This document shows, one piece after another, positions 1-7,040 of a DNA stretch of 14,998 nt. The notes beneath the pieces were generated by a model that saw only the letters and a program-made list of their open reading frames with translations, did not search any database and was not told the DNA's origin. How positions within the stretch are numbered: the first letter of the stretch is position 1; each line of letters opens with the position of its first letter. The stretch comes from Nitrososphaerota archaeon (lineage in GTDB: Archaea > Thermoproteota > EX4484-205 > JAAOZO01). Location of the stretch: positions 1 through 14,998 of the forward strand of contig JAAOZO010000120.1 of assembly GCA_011605715.1 (NCBI GenBank). The letters run 5' to 3'. Position numbers and translations under genes: made by a program.

Positions 1-429
1 GTTATCTAAGGCTTCTAGTAATTTTACTTTCTCGACAACGTCGTTGAAGTTTGAAGATGCTACACCAACAACATTGTAATTTTCCTTTCTTGCTCTAGCT
101 AACGTTAGGAGAAATTCTCCAGTTCCTCCATAGAGGTCGTCAACTAATATTGTTGGCTTCTTTTTTTCACTAATTACGTACCATGGCACATTGTTCCAAA
201 TTCCTATAATATAAACAACAAATCCAACAACATCGTCCATGTTTTCTAGAGCCTTCTTTACTTCTTCTACGTTTTTAACTAAGGTTTCCTTAAACTCAAT
301 TTGGGGAAGTGCTTTCCTTAATGCTTTAGATAGCTCAGAAGCTCTAGCTTCAAAGTTGTAACCAATGTGAGGCCATGATGGAACTTCAGAAGGCACCGCT
401 GAAAAAATTAATCCTACTTTTGCGGTCAT
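1..429 (-). CDS. Sugar-isomerase-like protein (L-fucose isomerase-like family), N-terminal part
   Basis: The reading frame is open for 143 codons from the ATG at 427-429 to the left edge, so the C-terminal part lies outside the window. The visible part begins MTAKVGLIFSAVPSEVPSWP. It is clearly paralogous to the N-terminal domain of the protein at 11938-13257: both have KPTI (residues 91-94 here), then LYG-x-GE, RAR, VVG and KLLE in the same order with similar spacing. In the related full-length proteins the presumed metal ligands are in the C-terminal half, so activity cannot be judged. The function (aldose/ketose isomerase of the FucI-like type) rests on the paralogue. A TATA-like box at 465-476 gives a leader of roughly 12 nt. 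The copy next to it on the right is an IS end at 491-505. I am confident that it is coding and a family member, less so about the reaction. Confidence 0.8.
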   Translation of the reverse strand, partial: MTAKVGLIFSAVPSEVPSWPHIGYNFEARASELSKALRKALPQIEFKETLVKNVEEVKKALENMDDVVGFVVYIIGIWNNVPWYVISEKKKPTILVDDLYGGTGEFLLTLARARKENYNVVGVASSNFNDVVEKVKLLEALDN

Positions 430-464
430 CTTTCGTCTCTCTTAATAGCAGTGTAATTCTTCTT

Positions 465-476
465 ATTTAAGTCTTT
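465..476 (-). promoter_or_regulatory. BRE/TATA-like box of the gene starting at 429
   Basis: On the minus strand this reads AAAGACTTAAAT, about 36-47 nt before the ATG. The identical 12 bases precede the paralogous gene at 11938 (positions 11901-11912). Transcription would start about 440, leaving a short leader. The inverted terminus at 491-505 lies just upstream. Confidence 0.5.
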
Positions 477-490
477 CTTCACTATACTAG

Positions 491-505
491 GCTCTGTTGA
501 CTTAA
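491..505 (-). repeat. Left terminal inverted repeat of the decayed IS
   Basis: On the plus strand this is GCTCTGTTGACTTAA; read outward (minus strand) it is TTAAGTCAACAGAGC. It pairs with 1019-1033 with one mismatch. It fits the core TTAAG-YYR-ACAG shared with 1019, 11715, 11863 and 14926, and its GGCTCTGTTG start resembles IS6-family termini. Confidence 0.7.
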
Positions 506-535
506 TGTTTTCTAGGCCAAGGGTTACCTTTTCTT

Positions 536-985
536 ATGTTCTTTGAAATAAACTTTAAGAAGCAGATAACCCACATTTCGTTAGTTCTCTATGCTCTTTA
601 CTTGGTAACTACGTTATAGAAAAGTTTCGAACGTAATTAAAGTTTTCGTTGAAAGAAGTTCATAGCAATTGGAGCGGATTCAAAAAGTTTAAGAAGATAT
701 CCAAGGTAAACTGTAGAGTTTCTATTTTCTTGGTAGATGAAACTGCTGTAAAAGTTGCTGGAAAGCTAGCTTGAGTTTGGGTAGCCTATGAACCATACTC
801 AAAGAAAATCCTTGGGTTTGGCTTTCTAGGACTAGAAATTCCTATGAAGCTGAACTTTTCCTAAGAAGCTTAATTAGTTTGCACGGAAGGCTTATGGAAG
901 CTTAAGTCTTGTTCATTGAACTTATGAATTTAGGGGTTGTTTAATTTATTTCATTTGTTTAACAAAGAGGAAGGTAATAAAGTAA
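536..985 (+). pseudogene. IS6/IS240-like DDE transposase remnant
   Basis: Pieces of a transposase are readable in different frames. An ATG at 536 begins MFFEINFKKQITHISLVLYA and soon meets stops. From 721 the frame reads SIFLVDETAVKVAGKLA, then a TGA where the family has Trp, then VWVAYEPYSKKILGF. A one-base loss near 829 shifts the frame to WLSRTRNSYEAELFLRSLI. The extreme C-terminus YFICLTKRKVIK ends at the TAA at 983-985. The Asp of LVDET is the expected first acidic residue of the DDE site. The segment holding the other catalytic residues is missing. The stop codon, frameshifts and deletion show it is dead. I assign it to IS6/IS240-like elements from memory of such proteins; the exact family is less certain than the fact that it is a transposase. 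Confidence 0.75.
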
Positions 986-1019
986 TTCAAAAAATCTAGA
1001 GATGTAGTAGTATGGGATT
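941..1019 (+). repeat. Dispersed repeat, copy 1 (transposase 3' end)
   Basis: This stretch matches the reverse complement of 13272-13347. The first 23 bases agree at 22 positions, and degenerate similarity continues to GGGATT next to the IS right end. The protein reading YFICLTK-K is conserved in both copies, so it is the 3' end of the transposase gene plus its trailer. Confidence 0.7.
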
Positions 1020-1033
1020 TAAGTTAACAGAGC
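1019..1033 (+). repeat. Right terminal inverted repeat of the decayed IS
   Basis: The sequence TTAAGTTAACAGAGC is the inverse of the left end at 491-505 with one mismatch. It is followed 23 bp after ACAG by TTTTAATAA, a possible weak TATA box upstream of the GH36 remnant. Confidence 0.7.
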
Positions 1034-1123
1034 GCAAAAGTAGCAAAGAAGTATTTTAATAACCTACTAGGATGCAGTTCACCGAATGAAGGTTTTACAG
1101 GATGAGATAGTTGCTAAGCATAG

Positions 1124-1620
1124 TTGTTATCTAAGTTTAAATCTTCTACCGAACCTCTCCTATTCTCATTCATATATAGGGACAAGTCTTCTAACGGACT
1201 GTTAAAAGACTGGAAGTCTGAACTGGATGCGCAGAAGCTGAATGAAGAATGCACCCGGCACACTATGGTTTATACTGATACAGAGACAAGATTGCAGGTG
1301 CGATGTATCGCAATAGAGTATCATGATTTTCCAGCTGTGGAGTGGATTTTATACTTCAAAAATACAGGTGTTGAAGGCACTCCAATTATTAAAAGCATTT
1401 AGGCTCTGGACGTAATCGCACGTTGTCAAGATGGTAGATGAGCAACACTGTCTTTAGGCTTCGTGAAATACAACCTGACGCTCATTATGAAGTAACCGAT
1501 CTGGATACAGAGAAGAAGAGAACTATAACTGGTAAGGAACTCATGAATGATGAGCTTAAGGTTCATTTGGCTAAGAATCCTGATTCAACTCTTATAATGT
1601 ACAGGTGTGAACACAAGTAG
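1124..1620 (+). pseudogene. GH36 alpha-galactosidase remnant, catalytic core deleted
   Basis: Two pieces of one glycosidase survive. Codons from 1124 encode a stretch with FSFIYRDKSSNGLLKDW, then RCIAIEYHDFPAVEWILYFK and TPIIKSI. This is the N-terminal beta-sandwich region of GH36 alpha-galactosidases, where TPII-x-x-I-QALD is expected; here the Gln codon is a TAG (1400-1402) followed by ALD. After about 35 nt, in another frame, 1438-1620 encodes FRLREIQPDAHYEVTDLDT and TGKELM, ending STLIMYRCEHK, which matches the C-terminal beta-domain. The roughly 500-residue catalytic barrel between them, with its two catalytic Asp, is gone, and the 5' end is missing too. Intact enzymes remove alpha-1,6-galactose from raffinose-type sugars or galacto-oligosaccharides. 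The preceding IS may have caused the 5' loss. The two pieces could look like small hypothetical genes, but their family match and order argue for one broken gene. Confidence 0.8.
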
Positions 1621-1660
1621 AAATTGCCGAAAGCAAAGTTACACTTCTCAGCTGAATCGA

Positions 1661-1682
1661 TAGTTAAGCGACTACTTAACTA
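1661..1682. repeat. Inverted repeat, 8-bp arms
   Basis: The arms TAGTTAAG (1661-1668) and CTTAACTA (1675-1682) are separated by six bases. The repeat lies just before the stronger hairpin at 1689-1711 in the gap between the convergent GH36 remnant and the ccdA-like gene. No function is evident. Confidence 0.4.
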
Positions 1683-1688
1683 GGAAGT

Positions 1689-1713
1689 AATAGGAACTAA
1701 AAGTTCCTATTTT
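1689..1713 (+). terminator. Hairpin with 3' T run, possible terminator
   Basis: The arms AATAGGAAC (1689-1697) and GTTCCTATT (1703-1711) pair perfectly around the loop TAAAA and are followed by more T. The hairpin lies 69 nt after the GH36 remnant and 3' of the minus-strand operon. Archaeal termination usually relies on T runs rather than hairpins, so its role is uncertain; it could serve either strand. Confidence 0.4.
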
Positions 1714-1830
1714 CTAGTTACTTATAATGCCCACTATTTTCCACTCTTCGCTTCTCTAGCAGCCAAAGATAGGCTTTTTTCGTTAAATTAAAAGACTAAA
1801 GTTTCATCTGAGCTGTGAAGCTTCTTCTTT

Positions 1831-3012
1831 TTAAGTTATTAGTATAAAAATACAGATTGTGGCTAACATAATTCCACTTAACAACGGTATAATCTTAACC
1901 TTAGTAGGTTTTCTGAATATTTCAATCTTTTTCACTATCTTCCTTGAAAAAACAATGAGTATCAGTATTATTACCAAAGGAAGCACAAATACTAAATTGT
2001 AAATTAGTAGCAAAATGTAGAACTGAAGCGAATTTCTTAGGACAGACATAAGGCTTACACTTACTACATAAGGGCCTCCACTACATGGTAGAAGAGTAAA
2101 ACTAGCTACAAATCCCATAATCATGGCGAATAAAGGGCTAAAATAGGCTCTTTGTAAAAAATACGACATTATCTTCCTTATTTGTACAGGAGTTCTTGGA
2201 TTGAATTCTTTTTTTAATCCTCTTAAGATATCATCAAGTGAAACAATTAATCCAAAAATTCCAACTATATACTTGATGTACGGAACTCCAAACATTATTT
2301 TGTTTAAAAACAACCCTAAGATGTAGTAACCTATTAAAACAGAAGATATAAAAGAAATTCCTACTAGAATAGTTTTTATCCTACCAAAGGAATTTAAGGT
2401 TAACAGAAGTAAAGCAGTAAAAACTAAAAAGGTACATGGGTTTATTGAGTCAGCTATAGCCAAACTTAAAGTTGGGAAAACTAAGTTTAATAAAGCCGTA
2501 TTTAAATATCCTCTTAGAAAAAGTTCCTCAATTTCAGAATTGATTTCTTTATTACTAAGAGAGTATGTACCAATGCCATAAGGTGTAATTACTTTTACAC
2601 TATCTGTGAGAGGTTCATTTAAGATCTTATTTAAGTATTCTTCATCTGTAGTTGCAATTACTATGAAAGCTAGCTTACCATCTTTAAATATTCCTATTAA
2701 TGGAGTGTCATACAGTAAAAAAATGTCTTCTAGTGTATGTCCTTTTGTAAGAATACAGCTGATGCAAACATTCTCTGGGATTATAGGAACATTAGAAGCA
2801 TATAACAAACTTACTATTTTAAAAAAGTTTTTAAAGTTTTCTTCTTCATTGATGTTATAGAGTGCTATTTTTATATCTTTTTTAGAGATATTCAGTTGTA
2901 AAGGGAGCTCGTAAACAAAAACTTCTATAGAACTTTCAGTACTAGAATAAACGTTAAAGGTAAAGCAAAGAAGGAATAGACTCATAAGACAAAGAAGTAC
3001 TACTTTGTTCAT
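1831..3012 (-). CDS. CcdA/DsbD-like thiol-disulfide membrane protein with extracytoplasmic CxxC domain
   Basis: This 393-residue protein starts with a hydrophobic signal segment (about 3-22). An outward-facing domain follows (about 25-165), with C83-I-S-C86 and the stretch TPLIGIFKDGKLAFIV, which looks like a divergent thioredoxin-type fold. Six or so membrane helices run from about 172 to 392. Helix 1 holds INPC (C193) and a later helix LLPCSGGP (C310). A Cys in each of two symmetric half-domains is the electron-carrying pair of CcdA/DsbD transporters, which pass reducing power across the membrane to extracytoplasmic thiol proteins. The ATG lies 7 nt after the stop of the oppF-like gene, so it is probably the last gene of the opp operon; no clear Shine-Dalgarno is seen. 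Why a transporter operon carries it is unknown. Maturation of an exported disulfide protein is one guess. Confidence 0.8.
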   Translation of the reverse strand: MNKVVLLCLMSLFLLCFTFNVYSSTESSIEVFVYELPLQLNISKKDIKIALYNINEEENFKNFFKIVSLLYASNVPIIPENVCISCILTKGHTLEDIFLLYDTPLIGIFKDGKLAFIVIATTDEEYLNKILNEPLTDSVKVITPYGIGTYSLSNKEINSEIEELFLRGYLNTALLNLVFPTLSLAIADSINPCTFLVFTALLLLTLNSFGRIKTILVGISFISSVLIGYYILGLFLNKIMFGVPYIKYIVGIFGLIVSLDDILRGLKKEFNPRTPVQIRKIMSYFLQRAYFSPLFAMIMGFVASFTLLPCSGGPYVVSVSLMSVLRNSLQFYILLLIYNLVFVLPLVIILILIVFSRKIVKKIEIFRKPTKVKIIPLLSGIMLATICIFILIT

Positions 3013-3019
3013 GGCTTAG

Positions 3020-3997
3020 TTAAAGATACAGGAAGCAAGCAACCTTTCGTCCAGTCTTAATTTCTAAAAAAGGAGGCGTTTCGTTTCTGCATTTCTCTGA
3101 AGCAAACGGACATCTTGCAAAAAATACACATCCCTTCTCAACTTTAAGTTTCTTAAACGATTCTATGGATGTTAAGTCTAATTGCTCCTTCCATCTCTTT
3201 GTAGGATCAGGTATAGGTATAGAACTCGTCAAAAGTTTAGTATATGGATGCAGTGGTTCCGTTATTACTTCATCTTTTGGTCCTTCTTCTACTATTCTAC
3301 CGTGGCATAGAACAAGTATATCATCAGCTACATAGCTTGCTACGTTAAGGTCATGTGTTATAAAGATGCTAGAAATGTTATACTTATCTTTAAAAGATAT
3401 TAAGTAGTTTAAGAACATCGCTCTTAATGAAACATCTATCATTGAAATAGGCTCGTCTGCTATTATAAGGTTTGGTTTTATTAAAAGAATTCTTACAAGC
3501 ATAAGTCTTTGTCGTTCACCTCCACTGAGCTGATGAGGATACCTGCCGAGTATGTCTTCTGGTCTAAGTCCTATGTCTTCCATAGCTTTAAGTATAAGTT
3601 TACGAGTATCTTCTCTATTCGATGAAAGTTTAAACTTCTTTACAGCAAGTTCTAGTACGCGTTCTACTCTATAAAACGGATTATAGATTCCGTAAGGATC
3701 TTGAAATATAGGTTGAACTTCTTTGTAGTATTCTAGCTTATTCTTTTTAAGCCACTCAAGTATATTCCTACCTTTATAGATCACTTCTCCAGAAGTTGGC
3801 TGAAGAAGACCTAAAATAATCCTAGCAATCGTAGACTTTCCACTTCCACTTTCACCAACCAATGCAATTATTTTAGGTTTATCTGAAGGTATCTGAAATG
3901 AAACAGAATCTATAGCTTTTACAGTTCTTCCAGATAGTAAGCCACCTATCCTATATACCTTAGTTAAATTCTTCACTTCAAGTAAAGGCTGGTTCAT
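3020..3997 (-). CDS. Oligopeptide/oligosaccharide ABC transporter ATP-binding protein (OppF/DppF type)
   Basis: This is one of two ATPases energising the Opp-type importer. I chose the ATG at 3995-3997 (325 residues), because GGTGA at 4005-4009 sits 7 nt before it and overlaps the stop of oppD. The longer frame from 4030 would overlap oppD and lacks such a site. Motifs, numbered from this start: Walker A GESGSGKST (48-56), Q-loop Gln99, signature LSGGE (157-161), Walker B LIIADEP (177-183) and switch His215 (ITHD). The C-terminal oligo_HPY extension holds PLHPYT and four Cys (290, 296, 303, 321), a spacing seen in Opp/Dpp ATPases that can bind an Fe-S cluster. It is third from the left in a five-gene operon. 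Substrate choice lies with the binding protein, so peptide or sugar cannot be decided here. Confidence 0.92.
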   Translation of the reverse strand: MNQPLLEVKNLTKVYRIGGLLSGRTVKAIDSVSFQIPSDKPKIIALVGESGSGKSTIARIILGLLQPTSGEVIYKGRNILEWLKKNKLEYYKEVQPIFQDPYGIYNPFYRVERVLELAVKKFKLSSNREDTRKLILKAMEDIGLRPEDILGRYPHQLSGGERQRLMLVRILLIKPNLIIADEPISMIDVSLRAMFLNYLISFKDKYNISSIFITHDLNVASYVADDILVLCHGRIVEEGPKDEVITEPLHPYTKLLTSSIPIPDPTKRWKEQLDLTSIESFKKLKVEKGCVFFARCPFASEKCRNETPPFLEIKTGRKVACFLYL

Positions 3998-4004
3998 CGT
4001 TAAG

Positions 4005-4961
4005 TCACCTAGATAAGTGGCACGCAACATATCTTTCAGAATTAAATTCTTTCAGAATTGGTTCAACATTTCTGCATTTCTCTGAAGCAAACGGACATCT
4101 TGGATGAAACCTACATCCTGAAGGCCAATTCAGAGGACTAGGCGCAAGTCCAGGTATACCTTTAATGTAACTTTTACCTATCACGGGGATTGAAGAAATT
4201 AAACCTTTAGTGTATGGATGCAACGGATTTTTAAACACATCATAGATAGGTCCTACCTCTACAATTTTACCAGCATACATTATAGCAATCCTATCTGCTA
4301 TCTGTGCATGAACAGCAAAGTCATGCGAAACTACTATGACAGTTATACCGTAATCTTCTTTTAAGCTTCTCAAAAGTTGTAAAATGCCCTTTTGAGCAAC
4401 TACATCAAGTGCCGTAGTCGGTTCATCTGCTATAACTAACTTGGGCTTTAAAGCTATGGCAGTAGCAATTATAACCCTTTGTTTCATTCCACCACTAAGC
4501 TCATGAGGATACATTTCAGCAACTTCCACAGGAAGTCCTACCTCTTTAAGTCTGGAGATTGCAAGTTTTCTAGCTTCTTCCCTGCTTATATTAGTATGAT
4601 CTAATATAGAGTCAATCATTTGTTCTTCTATCTTAATAACCGGATTTAAGGAATTCATTGCACCTTGAGGCACGTAAGCTATTTTAGTCCATCTAATTTT
4701 TCGTAATTCTTCACTAGACAACTTAAGAAGATCTTTGCCTTCAAAAATAACTTCGCCACTTGGAATATAACCTGGGGGCTTAATTAGGCCAAGGATGCCA
4801 TCTACAAGAGTAGATTTGCCACATCCTGACTCTCCAGCAATACTGAGAACTTCACCTTCATACGCTATAAATGATACATCATCGACCGATTTATAATCGC
4901 CCCATATACTGTTATAATAAACTTTTAAGTTCTTAACTTCAAGTAATTTTACTTTTTCCAC
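4005..4961 (-). CDS. Oligopeptide/oligosaccharide ABC transporter ATP-binding protein (OppD/DppD type)
   Basis: This 318-residue ATPase partners the one at 3020-3997. The start is GTG (4959-4961), with AGGTGA at 4969-4974 seven nt upstream; the oppC stop (4965-4967) lies only 3 nt before the GTG, showing tight translational coupling. Motifs: Walker A GESGCGKST (43-51), Q-loop Gln99, signature LSGG (155-158), Walker B LVIADEP (175-181), and switch His213 (VSHD). The C-terminal extension has PLHPYT and Cys283, Cys289, Cys296 and Cys314 with RFHPRCPFASEKC, the same arrangement as in its partner. It is complete and of typical length for the family, and all catalytic residues are present. Confidence 0.93.
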   Translation of the reverse strand: MEKVKLLEVKNLKVYYNSIWGDYKSVDDVSFIAYEGEVLSIAGESGCGKSTLVDGILGLIKPPGYIPSGEVIFEGKDLLKLSSEELRKIRWTKIAYVPQGAMNSLNPVIKIEEQMIDSILDHTNISREEARKLAISRLKEVGLPVEVAEMYPHELSGGMKQRVIIATAIALKPKLVIADEPTTALDVVAQKGILQLLRSLKEDYGITVIVVSHDFAVHAQIADRIAIMYAGKIVEVGPIYDVFKNPLHPYTKGLISSIPVIGKSYIKGIPGLAPSPLNWPSGCRFHPRCPFASEKCRNVEPILKEFNSERYVACHLSR

Positions 4962-4964
4962 TTC

Positions 4965-5882
4965 TTACTCACCTGTGACTTTTTTAAGTCTAGGATTGTA
5001 AATTTCATCTAAACCCACGTTGACTAAATTAAATGATAAGAAAATTGATATCAGAAACAAAACTGGAGCGATTAATATGTTCCAGTTCCCCATTATGACA
5101 GCACCAAAACCTAGCGCCCAATTAAGTAAAGTTCCTAAAGTTACTATGTTTCCAGGACCTAGACCAATAACTTCTAGTCCGGTTTCTGCTAACACAGCAC
5201 CTATTACTGAGTTTCCAATCCCTACTCCAATATATGGTAAAATATTTGGCATTAGTTCAAGAAAAATTATTTCAAAATCGCTTAAGTTAGTAACCTTTGC
5301 AAGGTCTACATATGGTCTTTCCTTAAGACTAAGAACCTGACCTCTTATTATTCGTGCTGATAAAGGCCATGTAAAAATAGCTAAAATCATTGCTAAACCC
5401 TCAATTCTCATAAACTTTATATACGTCGCTAAAATAGCAAGTATTGGCCAAGTTGGTATAATTATCATAAAGTCTGTTATAGTTCGTAATATCGAGTCGT
5501 ATATTCCTCCTTTATATCCAGAAATGAATCCAATTACTATTCCTATAAATGATGAAAGAAAGCCTGCTACTATGCCTATTAAAAAGGAGTATTTGAGTCC
5601 GTGAAGCGACAGAGCTAGTAAATCTCTACCTAGAAGGTCTGTTCCTAAAAGGTGCTCTCTCGATGGTTTAAGAAGTGGCTTAAAAATTCCTGGTGTAATA
5701 GGACTGATGGGACCCAATATTGCTTGATTGATTACAGGCTCGAGAATAGCTAGTGCAGATATTACCAGTAAAATAAGCATACCTATTTTTAATTTACTAT
5801 TCAATCTAAGTACATCCTGAATACCTTTCGTAATATACAACTTAACTTGTTTCGCTAAATTGAAACGAGCAAGATTATTCAT
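4965..5882 (-). CDS. Oligopeptide/oligosaccharide ABC transporter permease (OppC/DppC type)
   Basis: This 305-residue membrane permease has about six helices. I chose the ATG at 5880-5882: it lies 2 nt after the oppB stop (5885-5887) with GGTGG just upstream, and the protein then begins MNNLARFNL. The frame extends upstream to 5984, but that would overlap oppB by about 100 nt with a non-permease-like leader. Family signs: one helix at about 33-52, then GTDLLGRD (80-87) typical of OppC proteins, then the conserved cytoplasmic coupling loop around YVDLAKVTNLSDFEIIFLEL (191-210), which docks onto the ATPases, and the end LDEIYNPRLK. It would form the channel with OppB. Confidence 0.92.
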   Translation of the reverse strand: MNNLARFNLAKQVKLYITKGIQDVLRLNSKLKIGMLILLVISALAILEPVINQAILGPISPITPGIFKPLLKPSREHLLGTDLLGRDLLALSLHGLKYSFLIGIVAGFLSSFIGIVIGFISGYKGGIYDSILRTITDFMIIIPTWPILAILATYIKFMRIEGLAMILAIFTWPLSARIIRGQVLSLKERPYVDLAKVTNLSDFEIIFLELMPNILPYIGVGIGNSVIGAVLAETGLEVIGLGPGNIVTLGTLLNWALGFGAVIMGNWNILIAPVLFLISIFLSFNLVNVGLDEIYNPRLKKVTGE

Positions 5883-5884
5883 CG

Positions 5885-6910
5885 TTATTCGCCACCGTAT
5901 CTTATTCTTGGATCTAAAAGTGGATAAGTTATATCGATAAGTAGTATTGCTGTAAGAACTGTAAATATAGTTAGCATAACACATCCTTGAATAGTGTTGT
6001 AGTCAAGTCTGCCTAACGCTGTTACAAAAAGGTAACCCATACCCGGATAGTTAAATACATACTCAACTAAGTAAGCTCCATTGACAATTGATCCCAGTGC
6101 GATAGCTAGTCCTGTTATTTGCGGTAGCAAAGCATTTCTAAATAAGTATCTACTTAGAATTCTATGTTCTTTTAAGCCTTTGGCTTGGGCAAACAAAAGG
6201 TAATCTTCGCCAAGTATGCTGACAGCTAGAGATCTCATGGAAATCAACCATCCGCATAATCCTACTAAAATAAGAGATAACGAAGGAAGTACAGCGTGGT
6301 AAGCTACGTCCAAAAAGAACGTTAGGCTAAATTCTGGATACAACGTAGATGAGTACGCTCCTCTAGGAGGAAGAGTTCCCGTTATGTATACAAATAGAAG
6401 AATTAAGACTACCGCTACTATATAGTATGGTATTTGGGAAAAAACTAAAGCTAGAGATGTTACTACTGAATCGACTTTTGTACCTCTCTTCCATCCAACA
6501 ATGATGCCTATAATGTTACCTAAAAGCCAAGAAAATACAGTAGTTTCTGACAAGAGTGCAATGGTCCAAGGAAGAGCTCTAATAATAAGAACTTGAACGG
6601 GTGTAGGAAAAGAAATAAAAGAAACACCTAAGTTATGATGAAAAATTACTTCTTTAAAGTAACATATGTATTGTGTAAGTAAATCGCCCTCTAACCCAAA
6701 AGTTTTCTTGTACTCGTTTATAAGTTTTTCAGCTTCTACAGGATTTATTTCATATTTTCCCTGTTGCATTAGTTGTGTTACATAAGCACCTATTGGGTTT
6801 CCTGGTACTAAGCGGAAAGTTATAAAAGCAACTGTCACTGCAGACCAGAGGGTTAAAATGTACCAACCAATTCTTGTTAATAGCCAAGTAACAAGAGACC
6901 TTCTTTTCAT
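5885..6910 (-). CDS. Oligopeptide/oligosaccharide ABC transporter permease (OppB/DppB type)
   Basis: This 341-residue permease is first in the operon. It starts MKRRSLVTWLLTRIGWYILT, followed by a first helix and FRLVPGNP, the usual OppB N-terminus. The periplasmic-side segment (about 40-100), further helices, the coupling loop around EDYLLFAQAKGLKEHRILSR (235-254), and the end LLDPRIRYGG are all typical. The frame could begin at a GTG at 6937. But the TATA box AAAATTTATATAG occupies 6937-6949, so transcripts should start near 6915 and the ATG at 6908-6910 is the plausible, nearly leaderless start. The divergent gene at 7041 encodes the likely binding protein, completing the transporter. Confidence 0.92.
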   Translation of the reverse strand: MKRRSLVTWLLTRIGWYILTLWSAVTVAFITFRLVPGNPIGAYVTQLMQQGKYEINPVEAEKLINEYKKTFGLEGDLLTQYICYFKEVIFHHNLGVSFISFPTPVQVLIIRALPWTIALLSETTVFSWLLGNIIGIIVGWKRGTKVDSVVTSLALVFSQIPYYIVAVVLILLFVYITGTLPPRGAYSSTLYPEFSLTFFLDVAYHAVLPSLSLILVGLCGWLISMRSLAVSILGEDYLLFAQAKGLKEHRILSRYLFRNALLPQITGLAIALGSIVNGAYLVEYVFNYPGMGYLFVTALGRLDYNTIQGCVMLTIFTVLTAILLIDITYPLLDPRIRYGGE

Positions 6911-6936
6911 ATTGCTTCTTTTTCTTTTTAAATTCA

Positions 6937-6949
6937 CTATATAAATTTT
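6937..6949 (-). promoter_or_regulatory. TATA box of the opp operon
   Basis: Read on the minus strand this is AAAATTTATATAG, a strong archaeal BRE/TATA match. Its centre is about 33 nt before the oppB ATG, predicting a transcript with only a few leader bases. It decides the oppB start over the upstream GTG. Confidence 0.7.
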
Positions 6950-6995
6950 ATCTTTTTAAGTACTTCTTACAAAATTAATGGAATAAAAAAACAGT

Positions 6996-7008
6996 AAAGT
7001 TTAAATAG
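6996..7008 (+). promoter_or_regulatory. TATA box of the solute-binding protein gene
   Basis: AAAGTTTAAATAG is a good archaeal BRE/TATA match. Transcription would start about 7029-7031, just at the Shine-Dalgarno GGTGA (7029-7033). It is back to back with the opp operon promoter about 50 bp away, which allows shared control; no operator repeat is obvious between them. Confidence 0.65.
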
Positions 7009-7040
7009 TTTCATTTTTATTATAATCTGGTGAAAAGAAA

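Larger units (their letters stand above)
490..1034 (+). mobile_element. Decayed IS6/IS240-like insertion sequence
   Basis: Two inverted ends (491-505 and 1019-1033, 14 of 15 bases matching) enclose a degenerate transposase frame (about 536-985). About 30 nt separate the left end from the first ATG and about 33 nt separate the last stop from the right end, which is normal IS architecture. At about 545 bp it is shorter than a typical 700-800 bp IS of this kind, because the middle of the transposase is deleted. No target-site duplication is recognisable. Fragments of the same transposase recur at 13272-13443 and 14865-14914. The left end abuts the promoter of the gene at 429, and the right end abuts the 5'-truncated GH36 remnant. 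Confidence 0.75.

Noticed and set aside
431..442. 12-base direct repeat TTTCGTCTCTCT also at 11885-11896
   Set aside because: Several exact 12-base matches are expected by chance in 15 kb, and it has no further shared flank.
491..1033. Reading the TTAAG-YYR-ACAG sites purely as a sugar-regulon operator
   Set aside because: Attractive at first because of their position near promoters, but the sites at 491 and 1019 enclose a transposase with normal IS spacing and the one at 14926 borders a transposase fragment; a mobile origin explains more. A secondary regulatory role is kept as a finding.
5883..5984. Longer N-terminus for the OppC-like permease
   Set aside because: It would overlap oppB by about 100 nt and adds a Tyr/Ser-rich leader unlike the family; the ATG at 5882 has a ribosome site and follows the oppB stop by 2 nt.
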